Shown: piece by piece, positions 47,062 through 57,848 of the stretch
Numbering within the stretch: position 1 is the stretch's first letter
Layout: each line of letters begins with the position of its first letter
NCBI GenBank assembly: GCA_018343915.1
Contig: JABRWF010000007.1
Location: 2,356,001-2,420,000 of the forward strand
Length of the DNA stretch: 64,000 bases
From: Agroathelia rolfsii
Lineage: Eukaryota > Basidiomycota > Agaricomycetes > Amylocorticiales > Amylocorticiaceae
Direction of reading: 5' to 3'
The notes under the pieces: model-generated
Databases searched by the model: none
What the model saw: the letters and a program-made list of their open reading frames with translations, nothing else
Told to the model about the DNA's origin: nothing
Program-made: the position numbers and the translations under genes

Positions 47062-48663
47062 ATGTACCACTCTTCTCCGATCCAGTCTCCTATATCTAAG
47101 AAGGAGGCTATGTTCTACTACCGTGGCTTGCCTTCCAACCCGCGCTTAGTTGCTCGCTCTAGCAGCCCTACTATCCCATGGGTGGAACCCAGTGGTCCAG
47201 AGGCATATCCCCAACGCAAGGAGCTGAAAAATGTTGGCAACCATCCAATTCGCAACATCTGGGAGGATACGTTGGCTCCTAGTATCATCGCCCTCCTGGA
47301 CTCAAAAGGGGTGAAATTTACAAGCATTGATGTTGTCCGGATTGGTATTGTTGAAGAGTCTTTTACTCCTGTCATCCTGTGGATTGGTGTCATCCCCGCC
47401 TCCCTCCTCCCTGTTGATGGCCTTGACGTAGCCCTCAAGTGCAAAGGGCTTCTTGAGCAGAGTGGTATATTTGATGTCCATGTTGAATTCCGCGAGTCCA
47501 TCACCCAATCGCTCGCAGGTCTTAGGTTCCTTGAACCTGCCCTCTCTAGCGATCCAACTGCAGAGCTTCGTCAGCCCCTTACCGCTACTCTTGGTTTCAA
47601 CATCTCTGCCAAGACTGATCCTCACGCTGAGGGCACTGCAGGCTTTTTTATGGCTGAAGGCGGTGATAGTAAGAAGATACTCCTTGTTACCGCTCGTCAC
47701 ATTGTTATTCCACCGGAGGAGGGCAACAGTACTTATGAGTACAAAAATCCCAATGCACCCCTTCGTAAGATTCTTCTCCTCAGCAATAAAGGTTACCAGC
47801 AGCTCCTTGCATCCATTGAAACGGGTATTAAGCGTGCGAAGTACAGGATTGAGTGCTTCAAAGAGCATCTTAGGCTGTCTGAAGGGGTGGAGGAGGGCGG
47901 CTCGGGGAATATAACAAGCAAGCGCCACGTGGCTCGGGATGAGTTGATAAAGGCAGGGGAGGTGGTTGAGCTGTTTAATGTCTTTCGTCAGGACGTTTTA
48001 AAGAACTGGAAATCCATGGAGGCCTTGGGCCATCTTCTCTTCGCCCCTCCTATCGAGGTCGGTACCAATGGCAATAATTACACCAAGGATTTCGCTGTTA
48101 TTGAGCTCGACCTCACCACAATCAACGCGCAAACCTTCAAGGGAAATGTCATTGACCTTGGCACCCAAATTGATTGCTATGATCTTATGACCATAATGCA
48201 CCCCCATGTTACAAACGCCAATAACTTTACTTATCTATCCGACCGTCTTTTAACGCTTCATGGCATTATACCAACCGCTGAAATGTTCGCGCCCACTATG
48301 GTTGACTATGATGGCAACAAATGTCTCATGGTTCTCAAGCGAGGAAGCACCACTGGCCTGACTGTTGGTCGTGCTAATGAGATCTCTTCTCGTACTCGCC
48401 AGTACTTTGAAGGACAGTTAGTCCTAGAATCTAGGGAATGGGCTGTTCTCCCCCGGAACAACAAATCTGGCGCATTTTCTGAACCAGGTGACTCTGGTGC
48501 TGTTGTCGTTGACGGTCGCGGACGTATCGGTGGTATCCTCACTAGTGGTGCAGGTATTATTGAATCTATAGACATCACCTACGTCACGCCCATCGAGTTT
48601 CTTGAGAAGTGCATCAAAGAGAAATTTCCCAAGGCCCACTTCAACCCAATTTTTACTGCCTAG
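47062..48663 (+). CDS. Trypsin-fold (S1-like) protein, uncharacterised
   Basis: Single-exon gene of 533 codons in a region where other genes have many introns. The ATG at 47062 (MYHSSPIQSPISKKEAMFYY) was chosen; the frame is open further upstream without an ATG. Residues that could form a serine-protease triad are present in the right order: His in LLVTARHIVI (about residue 213), Asp in KDFAVIELDL (about 346), and Ser in EPGDSGAVVVDGRGRIGG (about 479). The first 200 residues form an unrecognised N-terminal domain (WEDTLAPSIIALLDSKGVKF). No signal peptide was seen, so it is probably intracellular. The closest concept is fungal proteins annotated only as trypsin-like; whether it is active is unknown. 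Confidence 0.75.
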   Translation: MYHSSPIQSPISKKEAMFYYRGLPSNPRLVARSSSPTIPWVEPSGPEAYPQRKELKNVGNHPIRNIWEDTLAPSIIALLDSKGVKFTSIDVVRIGIVEESFTPVILWIGVIPASLLPVDGLDVALKCKGLLEQSGIFDVHVEFRESITQSLAGLRFLEPALSSDPTAELRQPLTATLGFNISAKTDPHAEGTAGFFMAEGGDSKKILLVTARHIVIPPEEGNSTYEYKNPNAPLRKILLLSNKGYQQLLASIETGIKRAKYRIECFKEHLRLSEGVEEGGSGNITSKRHVARDELIKAGEVVELFNVFRQDVLKNWKSMEALGHLLFAPPIEVGTNGNNYTKDFAVIELDLTTINAQTFKGNVIDLGTQIDCYDLMTIMHPHVTNANNFTYLSDRLLTLHGIIPTAEMFAPTMVDYDGNKCLMVLKRGSTTGLTVGRANEISSRTRQYFEGQLVLESREWAVLPRNNKSGAFSEPGDSGAVVVDGRGRIGGILTSGAGIIESIDITYVTPIEFLEKCIKEKFPKAHFNPIFTA

Positions 48664-49687
48664 ATGTTGCAAAAAAATTATAACACAAAGCCCAGGCCAG
48701 TCGACTTATTGCTTAGATGTGCCCTGCTTTCTTTCCTTTCACACACGAATATTCTTTTCCAACTTCCAAGGCAAAGGCTATTTGATGGAATTAACTGTAC
48801 TTAGCCTCATGCGGGATATGGAAAATATAAGTACTTGAATAGTCTTATTAGCTTCCGTTTTTTTCTTAATACTGGCATTTTGATTTTACATTATTCACTC
48901 CCCTAGTTTTATTTTAATCAACTGTACTCTGTTTTTAATGATAATCATATTGTAAAAACGTACGTTTTAACTTGCATCTGATGAAGTAAAGTGCACAACG
49001 ATTGAAATCCAATACATGAGACCCAAAACTCTTGACCTTAAAAGGATGGTATGGAAACTGTCAATAACTTGCACCTCTTGCGTACGCAACACTAATTGGG
49101 TATATGTCAAATAGACAGCATTATCGACTCGTATGTGTCTTGCAAGACAATATGGGTGGTGTTGATTATTTATGGAATGAGAGTAGCGATGCGAGCGTTA
49201 TTTAGCGGCTCGTACTAATACTATATGCTGCAGCGCAGGGAAAGTCGGTAACTTTAGAGATGGAACGTTAGGGTCAAATGAGTTGTTGGATATCTTGCAT
49301 CATGTTGAATGACATAAATATATAGTTGAAATGTGTGGTTGGGATGCGTGGTTGAGCCTGAGATGCATGGTTGGAATGCTTGGTTGCTTAACACTTCAAG
49401 CTCGTATTAGCATGTTCCTTATAAGATGACTTACATCTTCTGTCTCTCACAATAGTCATATTAGACATTTATTGTTGTTGGTGCTTTGACTGTGGAGAAA
49501 AATTGGAATTTGAATTAGAGTGATACGATGTTTTAGCTTTTACAAATATAAGCACTCTGCCCGTCTGATGCCTTAATTGCTCAGTAATATAAAGACATAG
49601 ATTGTCATCTTGTTGTACTTCTTGCCTACTTCAAAGTAAGCATTTTATGGTTAGGACAACAAATTAAACAATACGTGCCTGATTTCA
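48664..49687. other. Intergenic region with a short imperfect tandem repeat
   Basis: No gene. Near 49328-49388 a 13-19 bp unit (TGGTTGGAATGC-like) is repeated about four times. Confidence 0.5.
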
Positions 49688-51083
49688 TTATGCTGGCTCG
49701 AGCATAGTAATATCTAGTCTTTTGGCCTCGATTGAAGCATGAGTATGGCCATCCGAGGGGGTTCCATGCCTCCTTGTCTTCTTTATGTCGTTCCCCACAA
49801 TATCGACGGCTCCAAAGAGGGCATCCATGTCTTCAAGCCGAATAGCTGTTGTTTCGGGCAAGAAAAAATATACCCAGAGAAAGGCAATCGTCATGAAGGA
49901 AGCAAACAGGAAGTATGTTCCAAAGCCAATGTTAGATATCATATATGGGGTTGATTTGACGACTACAAACTGCATAATCCTGACGGATTTGTTAGTATAT
50001 ATGAATGAAATCAGCTAAATTCTAATACCATTGTGTTGCCGTTGCTAATGATTGGTAAACGGGAATCGAGTTAACTCCAATTTTATTTTTACTTTAGGTT
50101 AACCTACTGATAGTAACACCCAAAGCTCTTACTCGAGTGGGAAATATCTCTGCCGATATAATCCAAGGAATAGCATTCCAAGACGCGCAGTAAAAAATCT
50201 AAGTTGGTTCATATGAGACACATGATAAAACTATCATACGGATGAAGCACACACCACAAAAATGTAAATGCAAGCAATTGCAACCCACCCGCCTGCTGAT
50301 TTCTGGCCTGTTGAGTCCGCAGTTGGTTTGTCTGCTGCAATGTAGCCGCCGATGTACCACATGGCGGCTGCTGCACCCATAGATCCTATCAAAAGTGGCT
50401 TCCGACGTCCAACACGGTCCAAAATCCAGATGAGGAAGACGGTGCTAACAGCAAACTTGACAACGCCATATATTCCCGTAGCAAAAAACGATGCGTTTTT
50501 TCCAGAGACGCCGAGGCTCTCGAACTATAGCATAGGCACAAGAATAAGTGAAACAAGTGACAGTAGTAGAGGGATCCTTTACAATCGTTGGACTATAGTA
50601 ATTGACTCCATTTATGCCTTCCAGGATTTGAAAAAGTCAGTGAGTAGGATGGAAGGTATTTACAAATATACACACCAGACATGCTTTGAAATATCATCGT
50701 TCCAACGCCAAAGCCTAATCTATTCCTATTTCCTTTTGAAAGGAGCTCCAGGAAGAGTGACATAAAGGAAGCGCCCTTATTGATTTTGGTCTCACGCTTC
50801 AGTTGCATCCTCATATCCTCCACTTCCGCTTGGATGTAAGCGTGGTCTCGGGGTAATTGTCGTATCTTAGACAACGTGGCAACACAATCTTCCCATCGTT
50901 CTCTTTCGGCCAACCAGCGTGGAGACTCCCAAACCAAGAACATAGATAAGAAGAGTAATCCTCCAGGTATCACTTGTACCGCTAAAGGGATGCGCCATTG
51001 CGCCGAGGAGGCAGACGAGATATGTTCTGCGGTGCCATAGTTGATCCAGAAACCGATTAAGGCAGCAAATTGATAGTTAATCT

Positions 51084-51119
<36 letters not shown>

Positions 51120-51846
51120 ATAAACGTTTTTGTTTTGTGCACAAAAGAAAAGAAATTACGTCATATATACCAATCAATCGGCCCCTAATTGCAGCAGGAG
51201 AAAACTCCGAAATATACATTGGTACCAAAGAAGATGCAGTTCCTATGAATGTGACATCATCGACATGTGAAATAACGTCAACGAACAAACCCAGAGATGC
51301 AGAGGTCAGATACCTTACCGACACCAATCCCAGTAAGGGTGCGACCAACGTACATCATCTGTAATGACCCGTTGGCCCAGGTCTGAAGGAACGATCCAAC
51401 AATGAATAATGCACTGGTCACTGCAATCGGGATGCGACGGCCACAAAGCTGAGCGAATGGGAGTGTGAAGAGAGCTCCGAAAAATGCACCGCCTGTTGGT
51501 GAGCCTAACGTTAGAAAAATAGTCCGCGTGCGATACTCCAATTTTCTGAAACAGACCATGCCTTGAAAGACGCAAACCACGTTTGAAGATACGTTATTCA
51601 TTTGGCTCTGAGAAAGTTGGTTGATGCCAAAGTCCCTTTTGAAAGATTCAAGTTGAATCGTGGACCCTGGCATGAGTTGACACATGTCATTTGATTATTG
51701 TTGAATTGTAGATAGAACATACCGATTACGGCTGTGTCATAGCCAAACATCATAGCGCCAAAGCAGGCCATGAAAGCAAAGAGGTACATCCGAAAATTGT
51801 ACACCTCTTTAGGCGTTGGACGATCTTCTACCAGCGAAAAGCCCAT
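49688..51846 (-). CDS. MFS sugar/quinate-type transporter
   Basis: Twelve-TM major facilitator of the sugar porter family. The start at 51846 reads MGFSLVEDRPTPKEVYNFRM. It continues FGAMMFGYDTAVIG and GTIQLESFKRDFGI, the sugar-porter loop GRRIPIAVTSALF, a VGRTLTGIGVG block, and PMYISEFSPAAIRGRLIG. Further on come ESPRWLAERERWEDC, GINGVNYYSPTIFESLGVSG, DRVGRRKPLLIG, and PETTAIRLEDMDALFG near the end. The form ESFKRDFGI with LEDMDALFG resembles quinate and hexose permeases. About eight exons join in frame. One acceptor (GCAG at about 51083) is preceded by an unbroken run of 31 Ts on the coding strand. The substrate is inferred only to class. Confidence 0.88.
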
Positions 51847-53438
51847 GATGTAGCTCAGGCTTTTGGTTAGGAACAATGGGGGCTCTTGACTCCTTAAATC
51901 GTATTGTTTTAAATAGCAACTAACAAGATTACCACGGTCATGTCCCGAAGAAGTGCTTCGGAGGGAAGCTATGCTTCTGGTTTGTGTGAGAATACAAATA
52001 CAATTTAATTTTTACATCTGACCTCACGGCGTCAGACATGCACATTATGCGGAGTTTCCGCGCATTATGATTCATTTCGGGTCAGCTGCCCCCAATCGAA
52101 GAGCTGATAGTAGGCCAGATGCCTCTTAAGTTGATGTATTTTCAATGCTTTCAGCCCAAAGGAGGGACATGCTGAACTAATTGACAAAAATATCAAGGAC
52201 ATGGGGTATAGGTCTGAAATATAGCCGTACGGGGCGTCATGCTCTTCCCGGACCACCATGAATCAATGATAACTGTGAGTTGTAGCAGGTGACGGCCTCA
52301 TCGCCGTGACTGTCTATCATCATCGCCATTCATTGCTGATGTCGATCTATCTTATTGCTTGGGGTTTTTTGGAGCCTTTATGAATCTTCACGGCTGCGGC
52401 TGCGTCATATCTCGTTCGAAGGTCAAAGATGATCAAGGAGATATAATTGAATCAAGTTGTTATGAGCGACATTGCAGGGCGATTTAGTGATTTCAGAAAT
52501 GAACGTCAGTATAAGGCGGGCGTTGAATATTCCTAGCATTTTGTAGATATGATATATGAACCAAGGAATGTCGATGGATAAGTATAGGTGTTTAGGCTGA
52601 AAGAGGGCCAATATAGCCAAGTTCGTTCGAGCAATACTACATAATCAATAATCCGACAGCAACGTAAAGGATCCAGCCTCGGCATATTCATGATATGCGT
52701 TCTAGTGCGAGGTGCAGTTGAATTCTAAGAGTTAAGTTGGCTTGTTAGAATGCAAGCAAAATGAATAGGCTGTTTGAGTTGAAGAGAAGAGAGGGATAGT
52801 TTAATTCAGAAAGCTTGGTTATAGTCATAATTTTAACATATGTTGGACTCGTGTATGACATCGTAGATAAGATTTCGTAAGGTGGAATTTGCGGATGAGC
52901 CGTCGTAGTTAAAGGTAGTACAGGAATAGCAGAAAACAAGGTGCAATATAAATTTGTTCTGCATTGATAGACTAGCTGATAAAATTAACTTGGAAAAATC
53001 CAAATGATACCACTGTTCATGCACAAACGTTTTTAGACTCACAAGAGCTTTTAGTAGTGTTACTAGAACGAATTTTACAAAGCTGGAATTTCGCTGAGAT
53101 TGGCTAATCCGAACTTTCTTCGTTGCGGACCATGCAATTGGGACTACGTATTCAAATGAAAACCATAAGTGATATATACAGACAAAAGCATGACCTCTTT
53201 GATAATAATAGCAGAGAAACAAGCTGTTCTGCAGTGTTGCGTGAGAGGGCCCACTGGCAGGGCAGCTGAAGTTTTGATTCGAAGTCCGATAGAAAGATGA
53301 GCATCAAGAGTTTCAGGCGACGGCGGCACGCAAACAACTTGCACTCGGACTTGCTTATGGTTTAACGAAAACTCCTAAAATCCATCATTCACCGGCTTCA
53401 AAGAGCTCCTCACAGTATTCTGCTTGTTTTCTCAAACA
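51847..53438. other. Intergenic region between divergent genes
   Basis: About 1.6 kb of AT-rich sequence between the MFS gene and the dsRBD-like gene. No gene was recognised. Confidence 0.5.
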
Positions 53439-56400
53439 ATGGAAGCAAAAATCAAAGTGCCGACTTCTGGTTCTGCAAATGCTTCGACTGGGCTGGTCAG
53501 CAGTGGCAATCTGCGGTCCAGTCCATCGACTGCTGAGCAAAAACCTGCCTCACAGACCTTTGCTCTCGTCTCAAAGAATCTGGAGGCTATAGGAGCTCTC
53601 TCTGTGCCAGTTTTTCTCAGCACCGATGCGCCTGTTAGCGAAGAAATCATGAACATCATCACTCGTAGTGTGCCTACAAAGCAGACACTGTCGCCGCCCC
53701 CCGTGCCACTCGACCTTCCCAATGAAGAGGGAGGAGCCTCTGCCACTCCTTCCGGTCCTCCTCGGCCTCCGCTCAAGATGCAGACTGTGACACGACTACA
53801 GCAGACAGCTCAGCGTGCGTTTGGCAATACCGATGGTCTTAGATTCGAATTTATCGAAGAGAATGGCGCCGGAAGTATGCTATCTTGTTGCTCTCTACTC
53901 AATTTTTTGTGTCTCTGTGTCGTCTCATAATTATATTCTTCTCTTCCCACGTTCTCGTGTTTCCTTTACTCGTTTTTAGGCAAGCAATGCATCCTGACTG
54001 TCACGCGGCCAAACGGGATGTCCAGGTCTTACAAGACAGAGCCTGTCTACTCACGCCAGAATGAAGCAAAAGTGCACTGTGCAGTGATGGCGATTGAGAT
54101 GGGCGTCATTGACTTTATTCTTCATGGCGAGCCCGAGGTACCCAAGCACAAGAACCTATCTCTAGCGCCAGTCACCGACTTTCCCCGTGAAAGCCTGAAT
54201 CTTGCCGATCTAGAGCAAAAAGAGGATATGCTTGTTGCTGAGATCGACGCACTCTTTGCCGAATGGAGAGTTGGATGTCCCAAGCCACACTGGGTACCGC
54301 TTTCTGAGCTGAAGCCTTCCGAGAGTAAGTTGTATACTGTGCTAGTAATTAAGAAATCAGATGCTGAACGAATACAAACAGAGCAGGGCTGTGCGCTACG
54401 GATCTCTCTCTCCCCTCACATCTTTCGTGTATACTCTGTCCCAGCGGAGTTCAATAGCTTGGCCGAGGCGAAGCGGGTCTGTGCGATAGATGCGGTCAAC
54501 CAGGGCGTGCTTGACTTTATCAAGCACGGAAACGGTCAGACCAAACCTTCCACCAGGCCGCCTTCACCCTTCTGCGAGCCGTTGCCTACGGTGGCAGGGA
54601 CAACAATGATGACGCCTTCATCCTCTTTCGCTCCTTCCTCTATTCCTACAGCTCTGTCTGCTCATGTCCACCTTCCTCCTCTGTCCATCCAAGAATTCTT
54701 TGAGACTCTGCCGAAACCTTTCCCAGAGGGCTTGAGTTCTAAGTCTGTTCAGGATATCAACGCACCGGCGTGGGTACACCAGATGGTGCAGACAGCACGA
54801 GGCGGGCGGCTGACTCACGGATTCCTTTGGAGTAGTGATGGGATCATGGGCTGTACGTCCCCGAATACTTTCCATTTCATTTCAGTGCTTAGTGTTTTAT
54901 TTAATGTTTGTTTGTTTTCCTTTCTAGTGCACGGTTGTCTTCTTCGCCTCGAACGCCCGGGAGAATCAAGATCCTATCTCGTCGATGCGCGATTCGCAAA
55001 GCGTACCGATGCCAAGGCGGCTGTGTGTCTGCAGGCGATATCACAAGGCATAGGTGACTACATTCGTGCGATCAAGGATAGCGTGGATACGAAGGTTACG
55101 CCGGCGATGAGGCAATGGGTGAACGAGCTGGTGTTCCCCATCCTTTCGTTTGAGTGGCAAAAGTATCGGCCAACCGAGCAGTTACTGTTTGACTTTACTA
55201 GTGAACAAGATGGTGGGTAGTACCGATTTCTCTATTTCTTTCTCTCATATTAAACCACAAATTCACCTGGGGTGATGTCGTTTTACGGAAATAGCGTTCG
55301 GATGTACTCTAAAACTCGAACTCGAGCGGGAATCCAAACCTGAAGACACGAGATCATACACGGTCGAGTCTGAGTACCGTAGCAAGGCAGATGCTCGCAT
55401 CGCCGTCATCTCGCTTGCATACGAGCAAGGTGCCATCGAGTTTTTGCGTTTCCGGGGACAGTTACCGCCTGAGGGATACATCCCCGTGCGTACCGCGGAC
55501 GAGTATGCAAAGAATCCCACCGGACCAAGCAAGAAACGTAAAGGACCGGACTGGGATGGGGGTCTTGTGCCGCCAGCTGCGCCTGCAGGAACAGCCGCAG
55601 AAGCAGAGCCAGTAGTAAAGATAGAGCCCGAGATAAAAGTAGAACCAGTAGATGACGAGGCTGTTCCTGATAAGAAACGACCTCGTCTGGACTTGGGTGC
55701 GAGCGACGGCAAGAGTGCGGTTGCTGCTGTTTCGTCAGCGACATTACGGAATGGCCCCGAAGGGATCCCGCAGAAACCCCCTATCATAACTCCTGCCGCT
55801 GCTAAACCCATGGTTAGGGGTCCCATGACAAAGATGAACACGGGCGTAGGAATGCGGAAGGGAGCGAGGCAGGTATATCCTCCGAGTAAGAACCCTATGC
55901 GTCCAACGACTGGGCAAAATGGGCCGAACATGCATCATGGGCACCCCGCTCATCCTCCTCCCACTGGATATCCGAGTTCTTTTCCTCCGCCTACGAATGG
56001 CCAGTGGTCGTCGATGCCACCAGCCCCGCCACCCCCTGCCGGTGCAAATGGAAATTACTATCCGCCGCCATTCTCTGTCTCTACGAATTTGCATGTGAAT
56101 TATTATCCGCCACCGCCGGGTCAGCCGTACCCCGGACCATACCCTCCCCACGCGTATCCCCCACCTGCAACATATACCCAGCCTCAGTCTCATAACCACA
56201 GCCACAACCACAACCAGACTCGTTCCAGTACCTCCAAACCGAATACTCGGTTCTCCGGGGGAAGCCAGCAGAAGCAAGAGCACTATCAATATCAATACCC
56301 AGCTTATTCTGCTTATTACGATCGATCGTCGGCGTATTATGGCCATGGTTCTTCCTCATTTTCCGGTCCTTCTTCTACTTCATCTGCTACTGCCGCCTCT

Positions 56401-57033
56401 CTTCCTCCTCCTCCTTCGTCATCTTCTTCGACCCCGGGGATGGTATTATCTGCCTATTCATATCCACATTCACATGCGCCGTATCCTCCCTATTTTCCGC
56501 CTCCACCTCCTCCGCGGGCTATCATGAATAATGACGATAGTCATAAACATGCTGGTCATGGCGATCACCACCTCGGTGCTTCTTCCTCACACGACGAGCC
56601 CAATAGGAGAAGTCCTGATACCTATTCGCCTTCACGGCCATGGCCGACTGATAGCGCTCGCGATGATAGGAACGGGGGTGGAGGTAGAAGTAACAATGCG
56701 TCGACATATGGGTACGGACCTGGATACGGATATGGGTACGGGTATGGATATCCTCCTTATCATCCCCATCCCCCTATCTGGAATGAGAATGAGGCTCGGC
56801 CAGGTGGGGCAGGAGCATTAGCAGCAGCACCACCACCACCAGCGCCACTGGGGGCGATGATGCCTCATTTTCCACAGCACCCTGGAGCACCTATACCGCC
56901 AGCAATGGGGATGATGCCTCGAGATTATGGGCCTGGGCTATCATCGCCATCGGTCGGTGAGGATGTGTCGTCTGCACGTTCTGTACACGCGGTTGACTAT
57001 TATGGAAGACCAATGGGTGGGAGTATGAACTAG
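53439..57033 (+). CDS. Protein with four dsRBD-like modules and a Pro/Tyr-rich tail
   Basis: Five exons, all joined in phase 1: 53439-53874, 53980-54324, 54382-54852, 54928-55212 and 55295-57033 (1091 aa). Four related segments follow one another: CILTVTRPNGMSRSYKTEPV, CALRISLSPHIFRVYSVPAE, CLLRLERPGESRSYLVDARF and CTLKLELERESKPEDTRSYT. Each is followed by an Ala-rich helix ending in a pattern such as QGVLDFIKHG or QGAIEFLRFRG. The strand-strand-helix order resembles the second half of a double-stranded-RNA-binding domain. After residue 580 come acidic/basic linkers (VKIEPEIKVEPVDDE, KKRPRL, perhaps a nuclear signal) and a long low-complexity tail rich in Pro, Tyr, His and Gly. A nucleic-acid-binding role is inference; no named orthologue is recognised. 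Confidence 0.8.
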
Positions 57034-57848
57034 ATGATGAATGAATATGGAAGCAGTACACATTGAATATTCTTGTTCTTTTTTTTCTTGTTGCTGCTGC
57101 CGCGCCCATATATATATATTTTGTTGCACTTTCTTCTTTTCTTTCTTTTTGCCATTTTTGCCGCACTGTTGTTATTGTACATTGTACTATTTTTTTTCTT
57201 GAACAGTCGTAAGCGACTTTTATAGATTTTTCGTTTGGTCAATCAGGCCAAGAAAGGCTGTGATTTCCACCGGCTATACGGGTTGCTAATGCGCTTTTCC
57301 TTGAAGGGAAAGCTGACGCGTATCCACTTGGGGACCTCAATTTGCAGAAAAGGCATTGCCAGCTCAACTGTGATTGGATTGAATGCAAATATATATTAAA
57401 GAATACAAGTGCTAAGTGCTTCGACAAGCCGCAGCTGCGAACCTGTTGCCTATAATGAGGCACATGAATCATTTCTGCTGTGTCATCGGCCACCCTGAGG
57501 ACCTCGGGTCGCGGATTGCATCAGATGTGAGTATTGCTGCAACATGATCATCAACATGACAAGATATTTGCTAGTGATAGTAAAGGATTAAACCAATTAA
57601 ATATCCAGTGTATGTGCTTTGGAGGTGTATAGTATTGTGTTGCCGGCCCCTATTGGCCGTTGTTGTCCGTTGCCTGCGCTTGGGGCGGTGTAGCAACAAG
57701 CGTTACAACAGCCAAGCAAAGCCACCAATCCATTCTTGCCTCTTACTCCTCTTCCCCCTCCTTCTGATATTTCACGTCTCTCCCCCCTCCGCACGATTGC
57801 TGGTCTGATCTGCTGTATTCTTCTACCTCCCTTGTCATCTCATATACC
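57034..57848. other. Intergenic region upstream of the Tvp38-like gene
   Basis: Pyrimidine-rich just before the next ATG; otherwise no gene recognised. Confidence 0.5.

Noticed and set aside
47302..47928. 208-codon open frame on the minus strand
   Set aside because: Antisense to the single-exon trypsin-fold gene, which has clear motifs; no family pattern on this strand.
55263..55931. 222-codon open frame on the minus strand
   Set aside because: It is antisense to the large last exon of the dsRBD-like gene, and Ser/Pro-rich only by complement.
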